40,863 nt of DNA from Cytophagales bacterium (GTDB lineage Bacteria > Bacteroidota > Bacteroidia > Cytophagales > JAHDFW01). Position numbers and translations under genes: made by a program. The notes beneath the pieces were generated by a model. The model searched no databases, had not been told where the DNA came from, and saw nothing but the letters and a program-made list of their open reading frames with translations. This document shows positions 16,601 to 22,318 of the stretch, piece after piece (within the stretch, counting starts at the first letter, position 1; the number at the start of each line of letters is the position of its first letter). The stretch is taken from NCBI GenBank assembly GCA_020627945.1, contig JAHDFW010000011.1:1-40863 (forward strand), in the 5' to 3' direction.

Positions 16601-19405
16601 AATTTAGGAGCACCACCAGTTGCATGGTTAGCATATACTGCATCGTCTGGAACAATTGTGGCAGGAGATTCAGTGGTTACCACAATGACTGCTGACGGTT
16701 CAGGGTTGGCAGATGGTATTTATTATGCAAATATATTAGTTACGACTAACGACCCAGCAAACGCAACTTTGGCTGTTGTTGTGAGTTTTGAAGTTGGTAA
16801 TAAACCACTTGTTGCTGTTTCAAATACATGTGTTGATTTCGGAAATACCTATGTAGGTTATTCAGACACCTTATATTATCCAGTACATAACTACGGTTGT
16901 GACATTCTTACAGTAACCAATGTAACTTCTGATAACGGGGATTATACTCCGTTGCAAACTACTGCTACGATTTTAGTTGGAGATACAGCATGGTTACCAG
17001 TGGTATTTGATCCTTCTGTTGCAGGACCGATTAACGGAACCCTAACCGTATTTAATAATGATAAGGATACTACCGTGTGTCTTACAGGAGTAGGAGTGCT
17101 TGCACCTGAAATTCAGTTTAATTACGATACAATTGTAAATGTTAATTGTTCAGACATAGTTCAAAATACTCTTAACATAGGTAATATTGGGCTAGCAGGT
17201 CTTAATTATACAATTACGGAAGGTATGTCGTGGTTATCGATATCACCTACATCTGGTACAGTTGCACCTTCTGGATCAACAGATGTGACATTAACTTTTG
17301 ATGGAACTGGACTTATTCCTGGTAGTTACAGTGGATGGTTTACGATAACTTCAGACGATCCTTCAGATCCAGTACTAAATTTACCACTGGTTTTAGTATA
17401 TACTGAAACCAGTGATGCGAGTGTGTCTGATAGTTGCATTGATCTAGGAATAGTTGCCTTTGGTAATACTGCATCTGGTTCTACAATGTTATATAACACA
17501 GGGTGTACTGTACTTGATGTAACCAATATTACATCGGACAACCCTAATATTAATGTGACCACTAGTACTAACTTCTCACTTATGCCAGGAGATAGTTCAT
17601 TGGTAACGGTAAGTTATATGCCTGATTCCAATGGAATTCTTAATGGAAACATTCTAATCGAGAATAATGGAATGGACCAATTGGTTTGTGTAACGGCGGT
17701 TGGTACTGGAGTACCTGGTGTTACATTGTCTAACGATACTGTGGTAGCAGGAGTTGACAGTTGTAATAATATTACAACTTCTTCACTTACTTTATCGAAT
17801 ACAGGTGAGGGTACAATGACTTATACGCCATTAGCTTCGAATTATTCATGGTTAAGTTTTGCAACTGCTTCGGGTAATGTTACCGCTGGTAATAATGCTG
17901 TGCTACCATTGAATTTTGATGCGACCGGATTAACTCAAGGAACGTACTACGGTGAAATAAACTTGCTAACAAACGATCCGTTGAATGACACAATCACCGC
18001 AACAGTTCAATTTAATGTTGATAGAATTGCTGAGGTTATCGTACAAACTGAATGTGTCGTGTTTGATACGGTTCCACTTGGAAATACAGGTAATTCACAA
18101 ATGTGGATTTCGAACGCTGGTTGTGATACTCTGTTTGTAAATAACATTACTTCGTCGGATGTAACAGTTAGTGCAACTCAAACTAACTTCTTTATTCTAC
18201 CGGGTGATACAGCGTTTGTGCCTGTGACGTTCACGCCATCTGTAACAGGTGCTGTGAATGGTCAGTTCACCATAAACAATAGTGATATGACCACTACAAT
18301 TTGTTTTGAGGGATATGCAATTCTTGGTGCTCAATTTGGAGCTAACACTGATACTCTGAATTTTGCTGTTGATAACTGTGTCAATGAATTGGATTCTGAT
18401 ACTATTGTTATGAGTAATTCAGGAGCTGTTGATTTGACTTATTCGGTGGATCAAACAGCGTTATCCTCTTGGGTTACTGTATCTCCACTTATGGGAACAA
18501 TAGGAGGCTCTATGAGTGAAAATTTAGTAGTTGATGTAGATGGTACTGGACTACCTACGGGTCTTTATATAGATACTATTATGATATTAACTAATGATAT
18601 CAGCCAACCAATGGTGAGTATCCCAGTTTATTTTGATGTGGTGAATGAGGTTTGCGGCGACTTTGATTATGTGACTCAATTCTGCAATGGAACAGTAACA
18701 TTTACTGATCTTTCAGGTAATAGTCCAGATAGCTGGAATTGGGACTTTGGAGATGGTAATACATCAACTCAACAAAATCCAGTACATACGTACTTGACTT
18801 CAGGAACGTTCAATGTAACTCTGATAGCGTGTAACGGTTCTGCTTGTGATACAATAATTAAATCAGTTACTGTATCGTTCGTAGATGCAGCTTTCACAAT
18901 GAGTGCAGATACGGTTAATATTGGAGAAGATTTAGTATTGTTGGATGCTTCAACAGGAGCTACATCTTGGTTCTGGGATTTTGGAAATGGATCTACAACC
19001 AATGTTAGAAATGCAATTACATCGTATGGTGCTAGTGGAGATTATAAAATATTCCTAGAAGTAAGCAATGGTTCATGCAACGATTTTGCAGATGGTGTAG
19101 TTTATGTACGTCCTAAGCAAACGGGTATTTTAGATGATCGATTGGTTGACTTAAGTATAGCGCCAAACCCATATCGAGGTAAAACTAAAATTCAATTAAC
19201 GTTAGCAAACATGGCTCATGTTAAGATGAAAGTTTATAACACATTAGGTGAAGAGGTTGCAACACTTTGCGACGAGAAATTGCCGTCGAACACACATCAA
19301 TTTGAGTTCTCCGCTATGGAAATAGGAGCGGCTCAAGGAATGTATTATCTACAAGTGGATATAGATGGTAAAGTAAGCAACTACAAACTGATAGAAAAGC
19401 GTTAA
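4697..19405 (+). CDS. Giant multidomain secreted surface protein (about 4900 aa) with T9SS type A sorting domain
   Basis: Track ORF starts at 4643; the ATG at 4697 gives a clean signal peptide (MKYNRANSLLKLGVAICCSLFSFQTYAQ). Choice-of-anchor L-like, P-domain, SprB repeats, CUB, PKD, ASH-like modules, C-terminal SIAPNPYRGKTKIQL...YYLQVDIDGKVSNYKLIEKR. Confidence 0.93.
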   Translation: MKYNRANSLLKLGVAICCSLFSFQTYAQLTVQSGFTAQQLAENLAGENITITNATITGVTNQHGQFSWSGNGFDLNSGIMLSTGDIVDAIGPNTGTGTSTGFGQPGEPLLDSLSGQTTFDAVVLEFDFEVQSDYIEFQYIFASEEYNEWVGSPYNDAFAFFISGPGIVGEENLAVVPSTSDAITINNINNDSYWQYYVDNASGGTNIEFDGYTIEMTAAKGNLIPCNTYHLKLMIADGSDDILDAAVFLKENSLLQRVLSASLNTPTVDGTALEGCIKASFTFNLDSAASEDILVPIEVSGNATNGVDYAFIDSLFIIPAGQTSASIIVDALADGLPEGQEEVVIAYQPQPCAPWDTVILLIDDAQPIEYQTNGFDLGCAGDTSGQVTLNVTGGTFPYSITLTDTTTLESVTYLDTVINDLNAGTYYVDIQDVFGCAGEDIVSGAIYDAGPTFIPDGKGQFYETTLPISGFNGATLQSADQLLNVCAVLEHSFMGELEISLIAPGGQTVILKEQPGGATTNLGEPVAKGPVDAVNPDTSAGVGYEYCWSANATFGLITDPAFNDTYTYTTTAGDVQSDKYMPAGSYTPYETFDNLVGTPLDGDWTIKVQDKIPNDNGWIFRWSISLNADQPDSIITINEPVLPSVDVVTTLPDCGVSNGAINITMVGGNPPFTYSWSNGANSEDLTNVPAGDYILSYTDGTGCTYDTTILLINNGTLASSFVTTDETCVGANDGEIDLTINGGTLPYNISWSNGSNLEDITSLAPGDYVANITDGAGCVGLVNATVNPATNIVIVGNVTDETCGNENGIIDLTVAGGVGNYSYSWSNAETTSRVEFLQAGSYTVTVQDSNNCSSNAMFDVVNLVGNCIPTCDIAIGSETLTNEICGNGSGSIVLTVTGGTQPYEYLWDDGFTQKDRSNLAAGTYSLTITDANDCLFEAVYVINNETGTLGLSSIISDEVCGDGTGAVDVTVTGGALPYLYSWNTGDNTEDLINLNAGDYSISVTDANNCVVNGDYTVANITGSLTQTYESVFDEVCGDSSGSIDITMTGGLGALTYSWSNGEVTEDLRDITSGDYFCVITDGSGCSYTTPTYTVNNQSNDMLIFDIDIFDETCSNGLGRLNVDVINGTLPYSYLWSNADTNQVADTLSEGTYSCIITDSNGCSVETGDLIVLNTSGTLNLDNMVVTDEICGNGTGSVDLTISGEAVPYTFLWSNGASTEDLTNLTAGTYTATVTDTNGCQLNINAVVGNNQGTLALLNQVITDEVCGDSNGAVNLTISGGTLPYLFNWDNGANTEDLMNLKAGTFNAIITDAFGCEITTQAVVNNQTGDLSLDNTVITNEVCGNTSGAIDITISGGTLPYTFAWSNGANSEDLTGLVAGTYSCVITDGLGCTINVGPITINNSSPGFTITLDSTVEEICGNGAGAIYVTTAGGTLPYTFAWSSGSNSEDLINVGAGNYTLTVTDGNGCSTQANFDVINNAGTFNLVSSIITNEICGDGSGAIDITTVGGNTPISYNWTGATGNSEDQTGLSAGIYSVEITDQNGCVLNSGNLNVINDPGTLSLDNVQTINEQCADGTGSVNLTVSGGTAPIDFAWSNSDVTEDITGLSAGIYTCVISDQNGCTVNANAVVQNDPGTLVIVDEVITSETCDQMNGGVDLTVAGGIAPYTFAWSNGGNGEDLINVSGGNYNLLITDNIGCQLTYNTTVPTAPNDLAIVGATVIDETCGNVGGAVYLNVNGSQTPIMYNWSDGGAVEDNIGLSAGQYFVDITDNAGCAISDTFVLDNDTSNCNFVMCGYTGSSFASDTIQDSGADGIYGPNENCGFLINPFCADSITLTFLEMDIDAFGDFLAVYDGTSNADPLIGFYNGTFIPGPAVATSGSMYLEFNSDGGVEGQGFTAVWNTTFINDIVTANFTADNFNPAFNAPVAFTDLSTGNPTEWEWDFGDGNTSIIQNPVYNFTGTGSYNVTLIASSCFMSDTIVQTVNVQGPGVISVNPTAVNVNLLCGDSTTAPITITNIGTGDLVVDVPALATVTEDQTQSITFSGVDNVFSYALSPSLTTVNLTVTINGDYDATTEFADLIIEGTFIETIVDGDVSNGTDIVSSYTFSGVQLATWLADGQLDVTVANSAAVDPGIGGGLDLNTVEVDYQASGWISDPSVQSTILPGDSITILLDINSSSINGGVFNESIVINSSDTGNAQVIVPVILTVTGTPTYAYGGGCIDYGVVYQGVSVLDSALIYNTGCDTLFLTSITTDNGDFTSTVSSMSVAPYDSAYLYVTLLGNTLGATAGNLNLVTNDGNYSICLNATIQSPPMIEVTPNPLSVMLDCGDSTTSSLVVKNNGGSDLIFSPYVMGGDLVSDTIQQSITFTGQTTNFAFSVPSYLQTLDIEVTINGDYDGGTESASLVIEGTLIETMPDGNPFNGTDIVNTYTFSGAQLANWIADGTLNVAVQNSGDVNPGIGGLDLNTVSLTYMQNDWLIISNATDTIPSGDSIIVPIDINASTLVNGVYLDSIAVVSNDPINGMEVVQVDLTVNGTATLSVSDSCLNFGNHLVGTSVNDTLIIDNFGCDTLYVTSIISNVAEFVPQFASVNIAPFSSVELPVTFNANALATYNGQLTILSSDIDTTICLSGSGSIPPAINVVPNAISTTLNCGDIHEDTLVVYNTGGVDLITQSINNVFVDSIETQNVQYFATDASTIFNFNIPSNVNEVSVQVTVNGDFDGGTEFADVYVEGTFIETILDGNPTNGTNITANYVFNGAQLAAWLADGVLSITVDNSPAVNPNIGGLDQKTVSVQYATGSWLLFTESTDTIVGGDSLLIPITIDPFGLTPGVYQDSITFLTNIDGVDSVVQVPIDFTLVGSVAMELSDSCLTFPITVAGDSITDTLTISNTGCDTLYVTNINSDNAVFWSELGSITVPPFSNVMVPIGFSPNTTGMHNGNLIINSNDYDTTVCLSGEGAPAPVIVVVPDTIDVVLDCNDSTQVPVQVYNTGGVDLIYTPTDLTFYDSTATNFFFVTDATTAFSFDGIDPNLTEIEMTVTINGDYDGGTETADIIIEGTFIQTITTSPTNGIDIVVNLTLSGAQLAGWIADGTLDVLIDNSPAVNPNIGAGQDFHTVQLTTGGDNSWYDYSMVTNTIAPGDSALLLVDLNSTGLIAGNYTTTIGFVSNDPVNSVLEVPVNMVVNGLPTMDFSAPCILYADTYLGLMITDSVGIINNGCDTLFINNITSNNGDFVPQTTVVTLAPGESTNVLVDFTPSSVGTITGDLTFSSNIGNQNVCLSGTSLLPPEIDLTPTPLNVNVTCGSTVQVPVTVKNVGGGELIFNAISEDTVSIIDTNLFFITDATTAFSFTGLDPNLPSMDLTITINGDFDGGTESADLYIEGAYFAPLPDGGVTNGIDIVNTFNLSGAQLTTWLADGTLDLEVNNTAAVNPNIGAGLDYHIAEISYANSTWMSHSTAQDTVVAGDSTQLLVTIDASSLIAGVHNGNIEFLSNDLTDPSMILPVNVTVTGGPEIDVSDSCIVFPDVYIGSSLNDTLTILNNGCDTLYVTNIVSNEIQIQPQFTTATIAPFSQVQLPLTLNGLIVGAINGNLSISSNDVNMDVCLQGNVVLPPVIEVTPDTLHAILNCNDSSEVDLVIKNIGGADLITSTALTTPFNSIIDTVEFTLTSQNVLFAFNIDPSTDTVNLTVTVNGDYDGTTEFASVFIEGTDMGDIGVGTQPYNSDLSQSYVLFGPQLATWLADGVLNVTVDNSAAVNAIGNDLNIVEIGYPEANWLTQYSVVSQTVPAGDSLAVPVMMNSTGLPAGIYNATIAVSSNDPANGIISVPVVMEIVDAPQLGVPTACVDFGTVNYSGTGNGFATITNDGCGDLTVANLSVDNAEVTVVTPTPFVIPVGGNAVVQLAYTPITNGTLTGNLLVTSNGGDSTICITGVGAGVPSIASNGDTIFMSLDSCSSTTISDLILYNEGQANLIYNLGAPPVAWLAYTASSGTIVAGDSVVTTMTADGSGLADGIYYANILVTTNDPANATLAVVVSFEVGNKPLVAVSNTCVDFGNTYVGYSDTLYYPVHNYGCDILTVTNVTSDNGDYTPLQTTATILVGDTAWLPVVFDPSVAGPINGTLTVFNNDKDTTVCLTGVGVLAPEIQFNYDTIVNVNCSDIVQNTLNIGNIGLAGLNYTITEGMSWLSISPTSGTVAPSGSTDVTLTFDGTGLIPGSYSGWFTITSDDPSDPVLNLPLVLVYTETSDASVSDSCIDLGIVAFGNTASGSTMLYNTGCTVLDVTNITSDNPNINVTTSTNFSLMPGDSSLVTVSYMPDSNGILNGNILIENNGMDQLVCVTAVGTGVPGVTLSNDTVVAGVDSCNNITTSSLTLSNTGEGTMTYTPLASNYSWLSFATASGNVTAGNNAVLPLNFDATGLTQGTYYGEINLLTNDPLNDTITATVQFNVDRIAEVIVQTECVVFDTVPLGNTGNSQMWISNAGCDTLFVNNITSSDVTVSATQTNFFILPGDTAFVPVTFTPSVTGAVNGQFTINNSDMTTTICFEGYAILGAQFGANTDTLNFAVDNCVNELDSDTIVMSNSGAVDLTYSVDQTALSSWVTVSPLMGTIGGSMSENLVVDVDGTGLPTGLYIDTIMILTNDISQPMVSIPVYFDVVNEVCGDFDYVTQFCNGTVTFTDLSGNSPDSWNWDFGDGNTSTQQNPVHTYLTSGTFNVTLIACNGSACDTIIKSVTVSFVDAAFTMSADTVNIGEDLVLLDASTGATSWFWDFGNGSTTNVRNAITSYGASGDYKIFLEVSNGSCNDFADGVVYVRPKQTGILDDRLVDLSIAPNPYRGKTKIQLTLANMAHVKMKVYNTLGEEVATLCDEKLPSNTHQFEFSAMEIGAAQGMYYLQVDIDGKVSNYKLIEKR
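4778..5460 (+). other. Choice-of-anchor L-like domain within the giant protein
   Basis: LAENLAGENITITNATITG...GIMLSTGDI...FDFEVQSDYIEFQYIFASEEYNEWVGSPYNDAFAFFISGPGI. Confidence 0.75.
6040..6580 (+). other. Proprotein-convertase P-like domain within the giant protein
   Basis: LLNVCAVLEHSFMGELEISLIAPGGQTVIL...LVGTPLDGDWTIKVQDKIPNDNGWIFRWSISL. Confidence 0.7.
6620..10040 (+). repeat. 15 tandem SprB-type repeats (about 76 aa each)
   Basis: Recurring TDE(T/I/V)CGxxxGxxxLTVxGGTxPYxxxWSNGxxxEDLxxLxAGxYxxxITDxxGC. Cys codons of the ExCG motif at 6656, 6878, 7103, 7349, 7574, 7802, 8033, 8264, 8492, 8720, 8951, 9179, 9413, 9641, 9869. Confidence 0.9.
10076..10392 (+). other. CUB-like domain within the giant protein
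   Basis: CGYTGSSFASDTIQDSGADGIYGPNENCGFLINPFCADSITLTFLEMDIDAFGDFLAVYDGTSNADPLIGFYNG...MYLEFNSDGGVEGQGFTAVWN. Confidence 0.75.
10430..10660 (+). other. PKD domain within the giant protein
   Basis: VAFTDLSTGNPTEWEWDFGDGNTSIIQNPVYNFTGTGSYNVTLIAS. Confidence 0.85.
10665..16490 (+). repeat. Six long tandem modules (about 324 aa): ASH-like + T(I/V)NGD(Y/F)D beta domain + ASH-like
   Basis: The core AATGGT(GA) of the NGD(Y/F)D motif recurs at 10895, 11870, 12842, 13814, 14786, 15758, giving intervals of 975, 972, 972, 972, 972 nt. Confidence 0.9.
16493..18655 (+). repeat. About 3.5 short tandem modules (about 204 aa), same framework without the NGD(Y/F)D insert
   Basis: Equivalent N-terminal Cys codons at 16538, 17147, 17762, 18377 (609, 615, 615 nt); shared GxYxxxIxxxSNDP, DSCxxFG, GCDTLxVxNI motifs. 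Confidence 0.85.
18658..19110 (+). other. Two C-terminal PKD domains within the giant protein
   Basis: VTFTDLSGNSPDSWNWDFGDGNTSTQQNPVHTYLTSGTFNVTLIAC and LVLLDASTGATSWFWDFGNGSTTNVRNAITSYGASGDYKIFLEVSNG. Confidence 0.85.
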
Positions 19406-19428
19406 TCAATTAATAAGCGCAAAGTTTA

Positions 19429-19466
19429 AAACGGAACAGGTTCTTAAATCTGTTCCGTTTTTTTTA
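19429..19466 (+). terminator. Rho-independent terminator of the giant gene
   Basis: AAACGGAACAG-GTTCTTAAAT-CTGTTCCGTTT followed by a T run. Confidence 0.85.
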
Positions 19467-19638
19467 TTCTTCATAGTTAACGTGAATTCTTATCCCGAAC
19501 GGACGTTAGTTAAAGGATATGAACCAAAATAGACCTACGACTAAACCAACAGATTAGTAGAGTCTAATGCGTCTAGATAGATAAGGGTTTTGAAGGGGGA
19601 AAGCCCGATTTAGGCTTTAAAAGAGTCAAGAATAGAAA

Positions 19639-19926
19639 TTATTGATCAACCTTACTCCACTGTTTATTTTCGAAAACATAATAGGCTTCCTGTTCGTTTG
19701 ACGAGACTACACTCTTAAGAGAAGGATGCAATTGTAAAACCTTAGACATTTCTTCAATTAAAAAGGAATCCTGATCATCTAACTCTTTATCGGTTTCATT
19801 TCCTGAAAGGATAGTCCAACCACTGTCGTCTTCAGCTTCAGGAGCTTCTTTATAGGCAAGTGTTGGAACTTCGTTACCTTCCAATACACGTGTGCTAACG
19901 ATTACATAAGACTCGAAGATACTCAT
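19639..19926 (-). CDS. DUF2185 / Imm33-like small protein
   Basis: 95 aa; YVIVSTRVLEGNEVPTLAYKEAPEAEDDSGWTILSGNETDKELDDQDS resembles the DUF2185 pattern (V.eG..v..lyRe.p....DSGW.f.sGdE.de). ATG lies 2 bp after the stop of the nuclease gene. Confidence 0.7.
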   Translation of the reverse strand: MSIFESYVIVSTRVLEGNEVPTLAYKEAPEAEDDSGWTILSGNETDKELDDQDSFLIEEMSKVLQLHPSLKSVVSSNEQEAYYVFENKQWSKVDQ

Positions 19927-19928
19927 GA

Positions 19929-20990
19929 CTATTGGATTATAATTTTTTTAGAAGTCGCTCCAATTTTAGCAACGTATAATCCAGATCCAAAATTAGATAA
20001 ATTGATACTTACATTGCTGTTATAGATAGTTTCGGACATTATTTCTTGTCCCTGCAGATTGTACACAACCAGCTGTTCATTGGCCTGTCCATTAAGCATC
20101 TTAACACTTAAAGTGTTTTCATAAAAGTTTAGAGTAACCGATTCTTTAAGTTCCTCAATACCCATAGGAGGTGGGGGTGGAGGAGTTACTCCTTTCCAAA
20201 GAAAATCAACATACTCTGGATGATCTATAAAAGGATTTCTATTTTTCTGAACTACGTAAATTGCATCATTACGCATTCTTTCTTTTTGGTCTACCGTGTC
20301 TGCATCATGCCATTCGATAAGCATATCTAATGCCCAACTAGATAAAGTGTCTCCTGAGAACATAGGGCTGTTCCAACTCGAAATATTATTCTTGTAACGG
20401 GTAATAACATAGAAATATGTTCTTGCAAGATCTCCCTTATACTCATCAATTGGTTCGAATACGGTTCCTGAGTAACCAGGGTAATTACAATCACCAAGTT
20501 TACTTCCGTTTGTACTTGTCCAATCCGTAGTTCCTACTTCCCCATAGGGATGATTAGATCTTTTACCATTGACAAATCCATCGGTTGGATAAACGTGAAA
20601 TAGATCAGTATACATTGGGCCGCTTCCTCCAAACCAATTTTGCGGCACGCTATGCTCACGGTTGTAGCAATCACCTTCTTGACTGTATTGCCCACATTGA
20701 TCAGTGGAATACGTGTATATATACGAAGGTTGAGTGCCAGGTGTGTTGGAGTATATGTCTATGATTTTTCCAGAAGCATTTTTGTCAGTTCTGTTGAACC
20801 AATACCAAACGTCATCATAACTAATTACCGTATGTCCTGAAATTATACCGCTTAAAGCTGTTCTTAATTCTTCCCCACCTTTACCAGCAGCATTAGCGTA
20901 ATACCCTTGTGGGATTTGTGCTAAACTGATTGTGGCGCTAGCTAACAATGTTCCAACTCCGATTACTATTCCTTTTATATTCCTCATCAT
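19929..20990 (-). CDS. Endonuclease I (EndA-like) family secreted nuclease with T9SS type A sorting domain
   Basis: Signal peptide; CYNREHSVPQNWFGG...DLFHVYPTDGFVNGKRSNHPYGEVG; C-terminal LVVYNLQGQEIMSETIYNSNVSINLSNFGSGLYVAKIGATSKKIIIQ. Confidence 0.88.
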   Translation of the reverse strand: MMRNIKGIVIGVGTLLASATISLAQIPQGYYANAAGKGGEELRTALSGIISGHTVISYDDVWYWFNRTDKNASGKIIDIYSNTPGTQPSYIYTYSTDQCGQYSQEGDCYNREHSVPQNWFGGSGPMYTDLFHVYPTDGFVNGKRSNHPYGEVGTTDWTSTNGSKLGDCNYPGYSGTVFEPIDEYKGDLARTYFYVITRYKNNISSWNSPMFSGDTLSSWALDMLIEWHDADTVDQKERMRNDAIYVVQKNRNPFIDHPEYVDFLWKGVTPPPPPPMGIEELKESVTLNFYENTLSVKMLNGQANEQLVVYNLQGQEIMSETIYNSNVSINLSNFGSGLYVAKIGATSKKIIIQ

Positions 20991-21058
20991 ATTCCCTCGT
21001 ATATCTAACTGTAAAGATACAATAAAAACTTAATAGGCGAACAAGGCTGAAAGGAAAC

Positions 21059-21084
21059 AAAAAAGCCAACGTAAGTTGGCTTTT
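21059..21084 (-). terminator. Terminator of the mechanosensitive channel gene
   Basis: AAAAGCCAAC-GTAA-GTTGGCTTTT with T run on the minus strand. Confidence 0.75.
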
Positions 21085-21108
21085 AATACTAGATTTAATA
21101 AAACAACC

Positions 21109-22170
21109 TTATTGTTTTATATTGTATATTGTTTGAGTAGGGAAGGCCATTTCCAATCCTTTCTCATTAAACGTTTTAAGTATGTCTAAATTGATTTTTG
21201 TTTGAGTTTCAAGAATATCTACTCCTGGTTTTATGTAGTAGATAAATAATATTCCCAATGAGAAATCACCAAAACTGTTGAAGGATATAGGAGTGTTTTC
21301 TTCAATGTTTTCAGCGTGTCTTACTGCAATCTCCTTTAAAGATTCAAGGGCAACTTCCATTTGTTCAGGGCTAGTATCGTAGGTAAGACCCAGATTGAGA
21401 ACAACTTTTCGCGACGGTTCTGCCGTTACATTTTCAATAAAGCTGTCAGTGAACTTTGCATTAGGTATTGTAACAATTCTCCCTTCAAGAGTCTTCATTC
21501 GTGTACTACGAATTCCAATTTCTATGATGTTACCATCATAACCTCCAATTTTTACTCTTTCGCCAATCTTAAAAGGCTTATCGGTAAGAACAGTAAATCC
21601 TCCAAAGAAGTTAGAAACAGAATCCTTTGCAGCCATAGCAAAAGCCAGACCTCCAATTCCAAGTCCTGCTAATAATGCGGCAACATCATAACCAGCGTTA
21701 TTAAGAGCAAGTATGATTCCCAAAGTCCAAATGATAAATCTTATTCCCTTACGTACAATAGGCAGTACTTGGTCGTCCAATTCACTTTCAGATTTTTCAA
21801 CAAGGGGAGTGATGTATTCTTCAATAAAAGCATCAATTGTTCTTGCAATCAGCCAGGTTACATTGAGCGTAATAAGTACATGGAAGACTTTTTTGACCCA
21901 CTCATGAACGGTCAGAGATTCGAAATGGAGTTGTTCAAACCCAAGCCAAACACCAAATATAATAACAGCAAAAACGGCAGGTTCCTCAAGCATATCGATG
22001 AGCAAGTCGTCCAACCTTGTTTTGGTTTTCTTAGTTACCTGCTTAATTACTTTAGAGCTAAACCACGCTAGTATTTTACCCGCTACCGCAGCCAATACTA
22101 TAATGCCAAGCGCATAAAACCAATGTTTTAAATCGTTTCCGTAATATTGTTCTGTAAGTAAGTCTTCCAT
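21109..22170 (-). CDS. Mechanosensitive ion channel family protein (MscS-like)
   Basis: LAGLGIGGLAFAMAAKDSVSNFFGGFTVLTDKPFKIGERVKIGGYDGNIIEIGIRSTRMKTLEGRIVTIPNAKF. Confidence 0.92.
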   Translation of the reverse strand: MEDLLTEQYYGNDLKHWFYALGIIVLAAVAGKILAWFSSKVIKQVTKKTKTRLDDLLIDMLEEPAVFAVIIFGVWLGFEQLHFESLTVHEWVKKVFHVLITLNVTWLIARTIDAFIEEYITPLVEKSESELDDQVLPIVRKGIRFIIWTLGIILALNNAGYDVAALLAGLGIGGLAFAMAAKDSVSNFFGGFTVLTDKPFKIGERVKIGGYDGNIIEIGIRSTRMKTLEGRIVTIPNAKFTDSFIENVTAEPSRKVVLNLGLTYDTSPEQMEVALESLKEIAVRHAENIEENTPISFNSFGDFSLGILFIYYIKPGVDILETQTKINLDILKTFNEKGLEMAFPTQTIYNIKQ

Positions 22171-22318
22171 ACTTATTGTTGCTTAATTGTTTGTTGGTAC
22201 AAAATTAAAAAACGTGTGGTTATTTTGAACTTTAACCGTTAAAATTTGGTAGAGTAGAATATGAAAATCATATTTGGAGTAATAAATGTTTAAACAACTT
22301 AAGAAACTAACTATAGTT

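Noticed and set aside
5380-19002. Many antisense ORFs of 60-119 aa in the giant gene
   Set aside because: Shadow frames of a repetitive coding sequence: Thr/Val/Ser-rich translations mirroring the sense repeats, and no promoters or domains.
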